Below, piece by piece: positions 1 to 13,545 of a DNA stretch of 64,000 nt. The first letter of the stretch is position 1. The number at the start of each line of letters is the position of its first letter. The translations under genes were made by a program, and so were the position numbers. Below the pieces are notes generated by a model. The model had not been told where the DNA came from. It ran no database searches and worked only from the letters and a program-made list of their open reading frames with translations. This DNA is from Paragonimus skrjabini miyazakii (taxonomy: Eukaryota; Platyhelminthes; Trematoda; Plagiorchiida; Troglotrematidae), in the NCBI GenBank assembly GCA_014338405.1, contig JTDE01001316.1:71431-135430 (forward strand), read 5' to 3'.

Positions 1-3000
1 TACAACAATAAAACGGGTTTAGCAAAAATCTGGCAGAAGGATTTAGTATGTGGGAAAATAAATCTGAACGCAAAGGATTACAGTAATAATAATACTTTTA
101 ACAGTAAAGAAGGACCATTAACGTTCGGCCAAATGTTTCCGTAAAGTGTGATTGCTTAAAGGTGAATGTTGAATATTGCTATTTCTAGTAGAGCAAGAAG
201 TAACAGACAACACAATGGTTTGCAAACGTTTTCAAAATATCCCACGTAAACAGTGAGTAGACAGTTCATCCAGTTCTGAAAAATTTGCGTTCAAATAGAG
301 ACGCACATAAACTTTGTGACCTACTGCTGAAGGAGTGACAAGAGTTTCGGTCGCCTTATGTAAATTACCCCATGCATATCTGTAGTAGAAAAAACGAAAA
401 CCACGTGTGCAGTTCGGGGCAAGTTTTTAGTCTTCAGTCACAAAAAGTCTTTTGCCGGGTGACATATAATATCACAAGTAAACTGTTGCTGCCAGATTGT
501 TAAATCCTAGATGGGCTAAGTCACAACAACAGAAGCTTGAACCCTTACTTGTGTGGTTGTTAGACGTGTGTCACTGCAACTTAGCAGAAGCAGCGAGCTT
601 TCTGTGTATAACGTGGCTCATTATGCTATACGATATTAGTCTGGGCAGCATTTTCCACAACTCATTGTTTTACAATCTGTTGGACATCAATGGAAATTAC
701 CACGTGTTGTAATCGAACACTCTACAACGCTGCTTGTTTTTTACATCTTTCATATCCCAATGTTTTCCCATTTGTTAGTTTTATTTTTCTCATTGATTCT
801 AAGCGACATGTCTTAGAGTTTCCACTTCCCCACTCACCTGGATGCTTGAATGAAGATATATCGTACGATACGTTAACAGATCTTTTGCTCTCAACAATCA
901 CAGACTTAAAACGTGCAAGTTATATATGACAGACAAACAGAGACAGACAAGATTTAGACAAGCATACAGGCACACCACGTATTATGTCGTCAACACAACG
1001 ACAATCCGATGGATTGCTTCAACCACTTTGTGAACATAGCGCTGCCTGATGAGTCTCGATTAACATAGCTTTAGGTTCTGACGAGGTAACAATATTTTGA
1101 AAGAGTTAAGTGGGACCACCTGGTGACCTATTATCATGAGGTGTCTGGCAGTGGATGACGCGGGGCTCCTAGTATCGGATTCACCGGCTTCAGATTGTTG
1201 TGTCATGAGTTGTTTCAACCAGTTCGTGAAGTGTTCTGCCACTCGTTGAGATAGCTGTTGGTCTGTTCTGCCTATGTATATGTCGCCGCAACTGCGAGTG
1301 AACTGATAAACAACGTGAGAGACAGATTGGTCTGACAACCTGCGTTGGCGATTGTGTAGAACGGGTCCTTTGGTGGTTTGAACCAAGCGTAATTGGACAG
1401 CCGGTTAAATTTTGGAAACATAAGTATATCCCTCCTTTCGATGTTTGCTGTTTTCGTTGGTACTCTTCTGTATGAGAAAAATAACAAGAAAAAAAACAAA
1501 ATAATTTTTCTACTTGTAATCCATATCTGGAAAAGTTATTTTCACAAATAATAAGGTAGCCCATAAATTTCTGTCGATCATCTAGTGTGACAAATCAAAG
1601 TATGTTATAAACACGCTATTTGCACGGCAGTTCACATATTAATTCGGAACACACCTTGTGGGAGTATTCTCCAGGGTTGTTTTGTTTATAGAGATTATTG
1701 CGTTTTCCCCATTGGCTGTAGTTGTTATTGATGTAGTTAGGCTAGCAAAGCAACATATCTTCAAGATGCAGAAAAAGATCTGTCACCTAAATCGAATTGT
1801 GGAGAAACACAAGATGGTTAATAAATTCAGTGGCGATAGGTTTATCTGTGGCTTATGTTCGACATTGACTAACGAAATGTTGTAAACAACATTTGTAAAT
1901 CTTCTCTTTTCTTGCATGTGCACTTCGAATGATTTACTGCTAAATAACAGTGTTACGCCAAATTTTCTCTCACATTTTGCCTAAACATCATAGCGCCGTT
2001 CAGTCATAACCAGTGGATAGAACTGCAGCATTCACGAGTGAAAAGTTAAAAGGTATACTGTCTGGCATTTTAAACAAACTGTTAAGTACGAATGAGTTTT
2101 GTTTAAACAATAACCATTCTTTTACAGAAATTTAGATAAAATGCTTACTGAAACCACTTCATTCTGTGTGTATCAACTGCATCATTTTGGTGAGAAAAGC
2201 TATGTGACTTACATAACTCTGCATTCATATGAATGTATTCACCAATCAAATAAATACTTTTTCATTCGACCACACTGAGGCACTTAGATCATCCTAAAAG
2301 TTATTGCTCCCTTGAGAAGTTTAGCTTGGAAGAAGATTCGTGAATAGCACACATTACTGTATTCATCACACTTTTACCAGTTTAATACAAACTTGCTCAA
2401 GCGGCCCACACAAAATTTTGCACTTCTGAACGCCAATTGCTTTTTGAGTTCAATTTATCTTGGAAAACGTCTTTTCATAAGCAAAAACTAGCTGAGGGTG
2501 TGAAGTGAGACTCTGACATCGGACTATTCGACGATTATTTTGGATAAAGTAAGTGTTAAATACCTTTTTGGGAAGATTTTTCAAAAATTACCTATACAAT
2601 CTGAGGTCCGGCATTGTCATGCGAAAAGACGGAACCTTGCCTGGTTGCCGTCTTAACAGTTTCCGATAATCCATTTCAAAGTTATGTAAGTATGATCCCG
2701 CCGTAATTATTGCACCTGGTTACAGGAAGCTGTAACAGAGTACTCAAAATCTAGGTCAACAAACAATGCTCAGGTTATTTTTAAGTGAAAATCACGTTTG
2801 GGTATGGTTTCAGGAAGTTAATTTTTGTCAGGCCTCTATGTATGAACCTTTATGTGATATCGCATAAACACCATTTTTATCAGAACTACCAACGTGTAAC
2901 AAAAAGCATTAGTTGTTATCTCACAATGGTCTCTGAAATTATATTTATATATATCGGCGTCCATTTTCTGTGATTTCCTTTGTTCACGCTTTTTTTTCGT

Positions 3001-4050
3001 TCCTGTAGCGCTGAAGTGGATCCACATGCAAATGAGTGAAGCGCTATTTACTTTTACAAAGTCATCACATACCTTGGTAGCTTAGTTTAACTTGGCACTT
3101 TCAGGCTGTCATCTAAACGGATTACGGTTTATTCACTACGAGGTTGTCTTCGACTGACATATTCCTGAATCCGAATCTTATAAGCCATTTTTGGGCGGTT
3201 TCTTTTATTTACTTTTTCTCGCTAAACTTTTCTGTTTACATCCTGTTTGCCTTTCTATCTTGATGACGAAGTTTAAGCAAAACGCAGAAAGTTGAAAATC
3301 ACTTCTTTTCTTGTCACCACAGTGTTTCAACATATGTAGAAAGTTAACAAAAAGAAACGGGAGTCGTGTCGAGTAAAATAATGTAACACTTTCGGGTGAT
3401 TGTGTTTAACGGCAAGATGCGCGGTTTCAGAGTCAACCACCGCAAAATCTGCGGGATCCTCCGGATGCTCTTATCCATTGCATTGTGTTTGGTCCCCACA
3501 TAGCCATTCGGAAACAGAATATACCGCATTCTTAATTTAAGTAGAGTTTTTCTTCAAGGGGTACCCTGATCAGTGTCTCTAACTTCCGGTGTTTTGTATT
3601 CTATAAAGCTCAAGAACCACATTTTCCTGCATGCATTCTTCACTGTTACATTGATCTTGATATGTTTTGTTATTGTAGCGATCGCAAAAGACGTTCCGTC
3701 TGAGAGCTGTTTATTGCATGAAATCCCCTACTAGTGATGTGAAAACATTGAACAGCGAATGCGTACTCTAATTTGCATGGTTGGCGGGTAACCGCCCCGC
3801 TAGGGCAGCAGCATATCTTCAGTTGCCTCCGTAAAATGCCTCACGCAGTGTATACACACCGTTCCAATAATCATTTCTGTTCTTTCGTGTTGGTAGCTTT
3901 CAGACCTGTCCTTTAGTTTCCCAGCGGTCACAACGTTACTTCACATAAAGTATCAGTATTGTTGCTCCATCTGCCGGCTTATCTTTTTATGCTCCATCTT
4001 TTATGTGTATTTCTTCAAGTAACATCCGTTTTGTGTACATTGTCCTTCAG
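1..4050. other. Non-coding flank or intron upstream of the first visible Kv4 exon
   Basis: This stretch is AT-rich, with only short unrelated open frames. The one recognisable item is a Penelope-like endonuclease remnant on the minus strand. I looked for the S1-S3 and T1 parts of the channel here and found none. The exon at 4051 starts at a splice acceptor, so most of this stretch is probably the intron before the S4 exon. Confidence 0.55.
1060..1400 (-). mobile_element. Penelope-like element remnant: C-terminal GIY-YIG endonuclease
   Basis: Read on the minus strand, an open frame of about 108 codons carries the GIY-YIG nuclease signature that ends Penelope-like reverse transcriptases. It has VVYQF, then SCGDIYIGRT with the Tyr and Gly core, then QLSQRVAEH with the conserved Arg and His, and later the tail motif ARHLxxxGHxV. 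In this family the domain nicks target DNA for retrotransposition. The frame is closed by a stop just upstream of its VQTTKG start (a TAA around 1406-1408). No reverse transcriptase was recognised beyond it, so this is a 5'-truncated, dead copy. The family call rests on motifs and their order, not on an alignment. Confidence 0.75.
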
Positions 4051-4316
4051 AGTGTATCAGGAGTTTTCACCACGCTCCGGGTGTTTCGCGTGTTTCGTGT
4101 GTTCAAATTCTCACGGCACAGTGTCGGATTGCGAATTCTTGGCTACACGCTGAAATCGTGCGCCTCGGAACTGGGCTTCCTGTTGTTCAGTCTGACTATG
4201 GTGATAATCATCTTCGCTACGGTCATGTACTATGCGGAAAAGACCGTGGAGGGCACAACCTTCTCAAGCATTCCTTCTGCATTTTGGTACACCATTGTCA
4301 CCATGACCACATTAGG
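4051..4316 (+). CDS. Kv4/Shal potassium channel, exon with S4, S4-S5 linker, S5 and pore helix
   Basis: This exon encodes 88 codons plus two bases of a voltage-gated K+ channel. It reads through the S4 sensor (TLRVFRVFRVFKFSRHS, a basic residue at every third position), the linker RILGYTLKSCASELGF, the S5 helix LLFSLTMVIIIFATVMYYAEK, and the pore helix AFWYTIVTMTTLG. The linker and S5 are close to invariant in Kv4 (Shal) channels and set it apart from Shaker, Shab and Shaw. Kv4 channels carry the fast-inactivating subthreshold A-current in nerve and muscle. The acceptor is a pyrimidine-rich run ending cttcag at 4050, and the exon starts in phase 0. The donor is GG|GTGAGT at 4316/4317, leaving two bases of the Gly codon. 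The upstream reading to 4003 is intron read-through. The N-terminal T1 domain and S1-S3 are outside the window. Confidence 0.95.
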
Positions 4317-5259
4317 GTGAGTTATAATCGCAGACGGATGTCAGTTTTGATCCGTCTCGTTTTTTGTATAATCTTACGTGCTGATGTCGTCTTATACTTC
4401 GTAAGTGAAATTTCTTTTCATATCCCGTACATTCCGTCGGTGTCAATCTTGGTTTGTGTTCATGTTGGGCTTGGTGCTTTGCTTTTACGTCAGGCACAGC
4501 ACGCATTCAACCAGCGAGCTTCTTTCAGTCGGCGTTGGTTGGGCATATGGATTTTTAAGGGAAAACCCAAAACCACAACTCCCGGGACCCTTGTAACTGT
4601 TAAGATTAGGTTTTAATTAACTTGTTGATTGAACATTCTGTCTATTTACCGACGACACAACGACGACCTTCACGCCACCGAATCTGATCGGTTTCCATCC
4701 ACTGACTATGTGGGTCGCGAAGGGCACAACCCTTAAGACGAACCCGACTCACAATGACCGAGCCTTTTTTGAATATCTCTATTTCCATGCGTCAGACCAT
4801 CGTCTGTCCACCTCACGCTCTACGCCAGTTGTCTGTAGCGTTAGCAACAGTGCTGGTTGTGACAGACAACTAGCTGACATGGTTGGCACATTTCTTAGTC
4901 ATTTGCGTTTTTGCACACTAAAATTGAACGAATGGATTAGTTTGTTGTTCACTGCCAACTGTCCGTTTTCTAATCTCCTCGTTGGTACCTTCCGATGTGA
5001 GCCACCTGACATAAACATTGATGACCAGACATTTGGAGTCAAGTCATCTCGGCTGGTGGCCAAATTTTACAGTTACAAAGTAACAAGGCTGTTACACTCG
5101 TCATATATACGCGACCCATAATCTTCAGAAAGTGGCATTAGAGGTTTATTAATGTGTGACCAATAACCGATACGTCAGCTTGGACAATCTTGTATTTTTA
5201 AACGTTGAGTTATAAATCTATCAGATCGGCTTGCTAAGGAGGTTTGAGGTTGTTTAGAG

Positions 5260-5335
5260 GTAACGACGTTAGTCTATTAGTTAAGCGGTCGGGAGTTCAA
5301 ACCCTGATACCACGATTTGGGCAGCCATTCGACAC
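5260..5335 (+). repeat. tRNA-like Pol III promoter, probable SINE head
   Basis: An A-box-like stretch (TTAGTCTATTAGTTAAGCGG) is followed about 5 bases later by a B-box-like GAGTTCAAACC. They are too close together to leave an anticodon arm, so this is not a working tRNA. It fits a decayed tRNA-derived SINE whose body would run on into 5.33-5.5 kb. I found no second copy of the body in the window. Confidence 0.35.
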
Positions 5336-6081
5336 GCGACTTACTATTTCCCATGGCAGCTAACGTTTGAGCATATTGAACAAACAAAGCGGCACTAGAA
5401 CCATTGTTAACGTACTTGTGGGCGTGAATCATTGGTGGCTTTTCAACCCGTCCATTCCGTCTGAAGATTGTGTTCGGAAATTGTCTTGTTTGCTTGAAAT
5501 ATTTCACCTATATTTGACATAGGAAGCAGAATCATCGGAATTTATAACTTGTTAGTCTTCTGAGGCGCTAGGTCCAATGTGCATGGCTTTGTTACATTCA
5601 TTCGAGCGTGAGCAGCACTAGGACTGGAGCTAGTCTACAATTTCTTCAATATTTACGTTCGTTGTATTTCAGTCGTCACTGTCACTGCGAGCAACCTTCT
5701 CGTTAAATTCCAAATAGACATAGCCATCAGGGACTGAAACTGAAGTATTATTTGTGATGGTCTTGGTAGAAAGGTGAACATATTTCATCCATCAGTTACC
5801 ATCTGTCATTGAATCTCAGTGGACTACTTTGGAACGAACCCCGATTGGTGACAATTCTTTTATATTAGTGTCCGTTTTGTTTGCCTACAACATGTCTGTT
5901 GAACTGTTAATGAACGAGCATGTTTCACTGTCCTTGCTAAGTCGACCAATTTCAAAATAGATCATCCAGTTGCTTTCCCAGTTCAACCGTCATTGAAATA
6001 ATCCTTGAGCTCACATAACTGTTGTACATCAGACAAGTTTTTCCTGATAAGTAGTGTGGCAGATTTCATAGTTTAGATGAG

Positions 6082-6186
6082 ATGCAAATGCAAAAAATCT
6101 GGGTTCGTGCCGGATCCGAACCAGCGACAGAAACAGTATGTCCAAACGCGACAAGCGCTCTACCAGCTGAGCTATGAGGCCGCGCC
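6082..6186 (-). repeat. tRNA-derived SINE, copy A
   Basis: On the minus strand there is a clear A box (TAGCTCAGCTGGTAGAGCG) and a B box (GGTTCGGATCC) in a foldable T arm (GCTGG/CCGGC). The anticodon arm is poor, and the 3' acceptor strand does not pair with the 5' one. This is therefore a tRNA-derived retroelement rather than a tRNA gene. Copy B at 30625-30741 shares the whole stretch, including the non-tRNA link TTTCTGTCGCT between the anticodon region and the T arm, and the downstream GCATTTG. That shows a dispersed family. Confidence 0.7.
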
Positions 6187-7714
6187 AGGATCTCAAAAGT
6201 TTTCACGTTTGGACCCAGTTACCTGGCCAATCCATTTCGTTACATGAAATTCACCAAATGATCCAACGGTTTGACTGTCCAAACAAGAAGAGGAAAGTTT
6301 TGTCAACCAGAAAAGAAGCACCATGAGTACTCTGTTGTTTCTTGGCTCATTAAATTAATGAATGCAGGGTGCGGCAACCACTGTGAGTGAAAGTAAATCC
6401 AGTCGAAAAGCTGGCTATCACGCCTGGAAAAATGACCCTTCATCAAATTTTCAGCATTAGCGATACATATAGGTGGAGTTCACAATATAACGCGCAAGAT
6501 TAGAAATTCATTATTACACTAACCTAAATGAAGAGGTTATTCTTACTGGTATACACTCATCATCATCCCTGTCATAATTTTCAACCTTTAGCACTACCTG
6601 TGGTTTACATGGATCGGCCTCTTTGATCCTCACCGCACGAAGTAGCGGGCTAACAAGTTAATACTAATGCATAAAAAATAACAGATGAGAGAAGAAAAAA
6701 TGAAAAGATCGAAGCAAAAAGACAGTGGAGCTTTGAAAAAAAAGGAAGTTGAACAAACAGCTTTTCGGATCCAGGGTCACCCACTAACTACGTCACACCA
6801 CCATGTGCGACCGTGTTTTCATTTATCAGTAAAGATTTTCACGACCTCTCCAAACGGATAGGCGATATCTATCAATCTTGCTAAGCAAGAACTCTGAAGC
6901 CCTCATAGATCTTGGCCACATCATCACCAGGCCGCCATGCGGTTTCTTCCAACCATCAGCACGCACACGGTGGAATCATACGTGCTTGCCTGGATGAAAA
7001 CTATCTAAACCAAAAAAAGCAACTTGTAAGGAGTGGTCAGCCAGAATTAATTTCATATTGGAAGACAACATACTTTACAACAAAATTCGACAGCTGACAC
7101 ATTCCATTAGAGCTCATCGAATACATATTGCACTGCCACCCATTATCGATTAAAATGCAGCGCACGGTAAGCCAAAGTACTAAAGCGAAAGGCAGACATA
7201 AAAACCTACACGGTCCTGATTATCAGCGAGCTAATAAGTGAGCAATAAATACGTAAAAATGCGATGTCTTCGTTTTTAATTCACTTTATTGAAAGAAATC
7301 AGTGCGACTGGCCTTGAAACGTACCAAACTGTAGTCGATTAATGTTACTTTGGTCACTGGAAATTCCAAATACACTAAGTATATATTGATCAACATCAGG
7401 ATTTACACTGTTCTTACCATCCTCCTCTGCCTCCAACTGCACGAACGACAGAAAAATTGTTCATGATGATAGGGCAGTAAACTCGTTACAGTCAGTCGTT
7501 TAGTCTTGCGGTAACTTTCCTGTTAAAAAAGAAACCAGAAAGTGGTGGTGGAAGAGATTTCCACATCCATGTGTGTAAATCTTTCGTGTTCTCTTACCCA
7601 ATCAGTATGTTATTACAGTCTGAAGTAACATGAGTTATCCCTTTTCTGACAGATCAGTCCACTTATGTTTACCTTCTTCCTCTTCTACTTCCAATTTTTG
7701 TTTATTCAAGCCAG

Positions 7715-9950
7715 GACAACCAGCGCTTTTAACGTCTGCATCCTCATACAGATGGACCAGCAACTTCTCTGAAGTGCCCTCTCCCGACTCTGGGACTGGA
7801 TGTGTACTGTGTCTCCGAAGCTAGCGTTTGCGGTTTCATTAATGCAATTTGCTTGAGTATGCTCTTAGATAATGTTTTGGGTTGGTGATTCCTTCTTAGA
7901 GTCTCCGGTAACGACAAAGCCGAATGTTGTGGTCAAGTTGGAGTATGAATTGTACTGAGCACAGCCTACTCGGTTGGACCACATTGAATGGCCGTTTATA
8001 CGTTCTCAGGCTCAGTCAAAGTTAGTCGACACAAATGAGAGAGACGTGGTTTATTTATCATACCTGCATATATGCCAACAGACCACTGTTAGGGTAGCGT
8101 CACGAACACTTTCTACGACGGACTCTTTCATCTACTAACAGAAACTAAACACTCGGACCTCACTGTACTTGCTTGTGATATGAATGCACAACTTGGTCGT
8201 CTTGTGCCAGGGAAGAGGCGGCTATGTAGTGGGTTCGGTGCCCGGGCTTGAGACACAGACAATGGCAATCGACTGTTACAATTACGTGCACCTCACGGAC
8301 TACGTATATCGAGCTGCATAGTTCAGCAGCAACGATGGCAATAAGCCCGGGGGGAGACCAACATGTGCAACTCAAATATGGATGTACATTGGTCATATCG
8401 CAGTCAGCTATCAGTGGTGCCAATCGAATGAGGATTGTTATTTTATTGTAACCGCCTTGACCCGGAGGATATCCTATGTGCGTTTCGTTTGAATCATGTG
8501 TTCAGCGAGTCTTTATAAGTAAATATTAGGTATTCGATCAAAATTGAGCAGTGAGCATAAACAAAACGCCTTTCAAACAGCACTGACAGCTGAACTGACC
8601 ACTTCACAGCAGTGGAGTGACCCAAACGAGCACTGGCCAAAATTTTTAACAGCTATGCTGAATTCTTACGAACAGGCCTGTTCTTAAGGGACACATCAGA
8701 TGCTACAGAAGTAGGGTTTTGCTGATCCAACAAAAAGGAATTAACAAATACCAACTGTCCTCTGTCTCATACTGCAACAAAGACCGTCGTGGAAAGAAAC
8801 ACAAACTCACGGAGAGTTTTCCAAAAATCCATGAGGCATACTTGGGTAAACGAGTCAAAGAGATGAAGAGGACATTTTTTATCGGGGAATAATCTGGTGG
8901 TGTTCTGTCTGATTCAGGCGTGTACTAGTCAACGGCGAGGTTTTAATGGGACTATATGTGAAAAAGATGACCCACAACCTTGTCATGGCGAATAGACAGG
9001 TGTACTGGGTAGTATGAAGGTCAGATTGGATGGCCTGAACTAGGTGATCTAGCAATAGATTATGGAGATTGTATGACTAGTTGTAACCTTTCGAGGATCC
9101 TCAATCGGAAATTGGGATGGTCATGGAGTTAAATCACTCAAACGTAATAAATCCGGACAATCTTCCTCCAAATCTTTCCAAAGACAGTGTTAACCAAACT
9201 GACCATATGGGAAACTGGACAGATGCCTCATGACCGACGCTTATTAACGGTCATTCCCATTTTCAAAGGAGACACCGAGGCAACACGCAGCGGAACTTCT
9301 TAAGGTTTTCGTCGCACGTCGGCTTCTAAAACATAAAGGGGACCAAACGAAAGAAATTCAGGCAGGTTTTTGGTCTGGCTGAGGTTTTAGTGGTCGTATA
9401 TTTATCTTGTGATAGACACTGGAACATTGCCAATTTTTCCTCAATAAACGGTCGTAGCATTTTGAACCTCAAAGCCGTTTTTGACTTGGCCACTAAACTT
9501 ACTCTCTGCAACTATGTCCAACGCAGGAGGGTCCTAGTGGAGAAGGTCAAGCTAATGAACGTGACTGTGGACAAAGCACTCGGAGTTTTCGAGTATGTTG
9601 AGGTGGAGTTTATACAGGGTAGTAAGCTAACTGACATTGAGTATACCGATGCTCTACTGAGCAAAGTGGGCAGGTGTCAGCTGCCTGGATGGAGTCCTTA
9701 TGATCACTCAAACCGCTGATTACAGACGTTATCTGAGATGGCGGTGTGTCACAGTCAATGGCCTACCTGTATCCATACCATTTCTAGTTCTTCCGCCTAG
9801 TCTTCATTTATTGATTTTCAAGCCTATTAATGACGTTTTCTTCTAGGATATTCCACGTCATTGTTGAGGTGAATGATGGCCGGAGCCACAGTACTTTTTG
9901 TTCAGGCTCATGGCTGTTATGATGATGGTGATGAGCTGTTTAGAAGTAAA
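7715..9950 (+). mobile_element. RTE-like non-LTR retrotransposon (LINE), decayed copy 1
   Basis: Broken translations in shifting frames follow the order of an endonuclease plus reverse transcriptase LINE protein. Near 7.72 kb there is a start like FNVxxLxQxxQQ, then LDVYCVSEA. Around 8.1-8.2 kb is an apurinic-endonuclease block (TFYDGLFHLL, TKHSD, then DMNAQLGRL), with TDNGNRLLQL shortly after. At 9.65-9.72 kb is the C-terminal motif SKVGRCQLPGWSPYDHSNR. Much of the reverse transcriptase between 8.5 and 9.5 kb is degenerate or missing. The 3' end (9650-9950) aligns base by base with the 3' end of copy 2 at 41340-41650, and both end in GATGATG-type short repeats, typical of RTE elements. Many frameshifts and stops mean it cannot be active. 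Confidence 0.75.
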
Positions 9951-10173
9951 GTCAGCAGCCACTTGCTGACTGTAAACAGATTATTCTGTAACCTCACGCT
10001 TTCCAACTCTTCTGAGAAGCCTTAGGTTAGGTTGTGCATATTTCGTTAGAACGGTGAATGTCTTCTGTTCTCCTTGGAACCGGGAAACAAAATCGGTCGA
10101 GAGAGTGAACATTAGTACTATATACATGGTAGGACTGAGAGAATTGCTTTGCATTCGAGATAAGATTTTGAAC

Positions 10174-10203
10174 ACTTTATATTACATTACTTTATATTAC
10201 ATG
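10174..10203. repeat. Tandem duplication of a 15-bp unit
   Basis: Two adjacent copies of ACTTTATATTACATT differ only in the last base. This is probably replication slippage in intron DNA. Confidence 0.8.
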
Positions 10204-13200
10204 ATCTATCGGCAAATTAGACTGGCGTGGCGTCTTTATCTGTGCAAGTCCATCTTTATAGTGAGTTGTGTGTCAGCAATAAAATGACGTAATACACAAC
10301 TTGTTAAAAAGAAACTACCATTTTATATCGTTTATTATGCTCAAAGTGATGAATGAGTTGTAATCTCCGATGTAAGTTCGAGGTCTAGAACAGATTACAC
10401 GAACAGTTATTTGGTGCACCGCCGGTTTTCTTTCTGACCATCACAGTACTTTCTGACTGGATTGTAACATAATGTAAGCTTTATGGATTAGACTCGCAAA
10501 GGCTGACGGTCAAGTCGAAATGGACACTATACCACCCCCAAAACACCAATACTGAATACTACTGTGTTTGTGTACAGGTCTTCTCCATACTAAGTATCAC
10601 GATTGGTTGCAAGGTGGAATGTTTACCCGAACCAAAGATAACAGTTGAACATATAAACCTGTCAAATGGGCTATTAGATGCATTTCTTAGTTTAGAATTT
10701 CGGTCAGTTTTTTAAATTCGTCGTATTCAGCAGTCCGGTTACCAAGTTAACTGTACTCCGTGGTGTTATTATTTCTCGGAAAGGCCTCTTGTTTTCTTTC
10801 TCTCTGTATCATCACGGGTTCGGTTTTCCACAGTGAGATGAATTTTCAAGCATTGATAACTTTTAAAGCACATCTGCTTCGTCAAAGCAGACAGGGAACA
10901 TGTAGCGGGATATTGATATTCCAATTTAGTCTCATAAGCCGATGACGTAAATCCTGCAAACATCCTGTAGTAGCTACGTGAAAACAACAGGTGACCGACC
11001 TATGCAAATCAGTTTCAGTTTTTCACGACCCAGAGAGACAACCTCCTCCACGATAAATACATTTCCTGTATCACCCTCTTCTGCGCTTGAAAATTTGTTG
11101 ACGTCTTCTTACACAGCTTCACCGAAAGCTACCTGTTACAGGTAATGTTTACGCAACACCATTTTAAATGACGTGGCCCAAACGATCGATTGCCATATGT
11201 TGTTTATTGTCACAACTAATTTGCTCGGGATTTGTGTAGTTTGGAATTTGTTTGGCTGACATTACTGCTAGTAATCACCCAGGAATACATCAAACTATAC
11301 AAGTGCCCATCCATTCTGTCTATTTTTGATGGTATTACAGTTGTTATTAAACTTTTATGGTAGATGGAGGAAGGGCTATTAGACTGAGTGATCTTCATAG
11401 TAATGTCAGGCCAAATCCCTAGAGATGAGAATAACTCGAAGTGTTGAAATCTTGTGATATATGTCTTCTCCCAATGTTAGCAAAATATTGATTTTACAAA
11501 GATTTCATCAAGTACATTGTATCAATGCACGAATGTTGTTCGACGACCCGGATGCGACTAGGTTGTAGACAGTATACTGAAAAATCAGCATTATTTTCGG
11601 AAGCATTCGGCTGACCAGTTGTATAAATCATTTGAGTGATACTTTTTTGTCTGGAGTTGGTCTAACTTTCTGGTTTTGTCTTCAATTATAATTTTTCAAG
11701 ACATGCTGGTGGCATGACAGCTGTCTGATCGCAGTTGTCATCTAGGACTACTTTTAAACTATCGAAACTCCTCACGTTATTACAGCCTAACCGGTCCATT
11801 TGTAAACTTGACTTATACCTCACAAAATTTCAGCATTTTGTGTTAGTCCAACTTTAACCAACAGTATTCCCAGGGTTTGCTTTAATGGGACTACCTATTT
11901 TTTGGTCTCAGTTAGTGGTTTAGACATTTGTTTTAAAGATTGACGTGAGACAGTCGACCCTTTTTCGTTGCGTACGCGATGTTACTCCATTTAGTCCGTC
12001 GGTCACTCTAAAAACGTGAGTGCCAATCATATTGATTTGTTTGTCTTTGAATTGTGAGTACGTTTTCGACATCCCTGTTTGCAACTAAGAGTTAAGACTC
12101 GAGCTTGAACTGTGAAAACAACTCAGATGAGAACTCAAAATATGGTGACGAGAGATTAATGGTGACATAAGTAATAATGGTATTGTGACTACAACATAGT
12201 GAAATTAATACTGTTGAAATAATCGTGAAGATGTGATTTTGGATCTTTCAAGTAGTAAACATTGTTCAGTAAGGCCTATCAGGAAGACCGAACCGGGAGT
12301 TGACTGAGGATTACGCCAAACGGTCAGGGCCCTATATGTGTGAGATATACAACGATTGTTATCAGCCCGTAACTATTAAAGTTGGAAGGCCCAAACCAAA
12401 TTCTTTTAGGAGAACATGTCAAAGTTGAGCAACTTCGTCAGAAGTAAATCAGCTGCCAAGAAAATGGGTATTAGGGTCGAAGTACAATCAAGGAGTGATT
12501 CAATTTCAAAATATCAGGAATTTGAATGCACTCAAACCAATGACAAAGACAAGCTTGCGCACGAAAAATGCCTTGCCAGCTAAGATGCAAAACCATTTTA
12601 AAATTCAGAAAACTTAAATTTGGTCTTGGTTATCTGCCTGTCTCAGTGTGCCATATGAGCTTCACTAAGTAATCCATAAGGTTATCTGCTCAATAGAGTT
12701 CCTTAACATACATATACTTATACCTTACACTTGTCTATTAAGCAGAGATTTGACAATGTTTTTGCGCAATCAACGCTAGTGTCGGTTTTTAGCAGTCCAC
12801 TGATTTACAGCGATTGTTACGTTTGAACGCTCACGGAAAGGAAGTAAAATGCACTAATAAATCTGAAACCTCGCCAACTAATACGTTCTCTCAGATAACG
12901 TGAATGAATTAGTTCAGGCACAGTTCTAGAAATCCGGAAGAGTTTGCATAAACGGGAAGCTTCCAAAATACCTGACTGAAGACTTTATTGAATACTAGTG
13001 GATAGGTTTTACTGTTACCCACTCAGACAAACCTAACATGACGTGCTCATTGCTGTAAGTTCTCCAAATTTCTTTAAAATGAAATATTGTTGGCTGTATG
13101 TTACGAGTCGCATATTTTCAACAATATCTAATCAATCTAACCAATCAGATACCGTTTGCATCCACAATGACTCTGACTGCCATTCGTGTAAAATTCAGTC

Positions 13201-13477
13201 GTAATCAGGAATGAGCACTGGCGGTTTGATCACTTATATCAACATAACGTTATCGAGTTAAGTTATTGAAAGAAGAGCGACAGTGATTCGAATTGAAAGT
13301 AGACACGATAACTGGACTTGACTCTTGTCATCATTGGTATTATTATTTCCACTAATGTACCAGTGGTCCTGTCGGTGTAACTCGGTGGATTGCAAGCTGG
13401 GATACTGTTAGAATGATCTGAAGTAAACAAAACAACAGTAAGAAATTCCAAATACTTCAATTACAAACCAGCAATTG

Positions 13478-13545
13478 GACTGTGTTAGGTTCGACCTGGG
13501 ACGTCTTCAGACATACCGCTTAACCCTGTTAGTACACTGATCTAA
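13478..13545 (-). repeat. Weak tRNA-like promoter, possible SINE remnant
   Basis: The minus strand has an A-box-like GTGTACTAACAGGGTTAAGC and, about 26 bases on, a B-box-like CCAGGTCGAACCT inside a short T-arm-like hairpin. The GGTTAAGC part recalls the element at 5260. No acceptor stem forms, so it is not a tRNA gene. This could be chance. Confidence 0.3.

Noticed and set aside
1045..1066. CTGATGAGTCTC, like the 5' half of a hammerhead
   Set aside because: No matching stem II strand followed by GAAA and no stem I partner were found downstream.
6100..6186. A functional tRNA gene at SINE copy A
   Set aside because: The acceptor strands do not pair, the anticodon arm is weak, and there is extra sequence before the T arm.
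10577..10720. Frame reading VFSILSITIGCKVECLPEPK after a cag, recalling S1/S2 of another Kv channel
   Set aside because: The likeness is only a few hydrophobic residues, it has no place in the Kv4 order, and the flanking exons already join perfectly.
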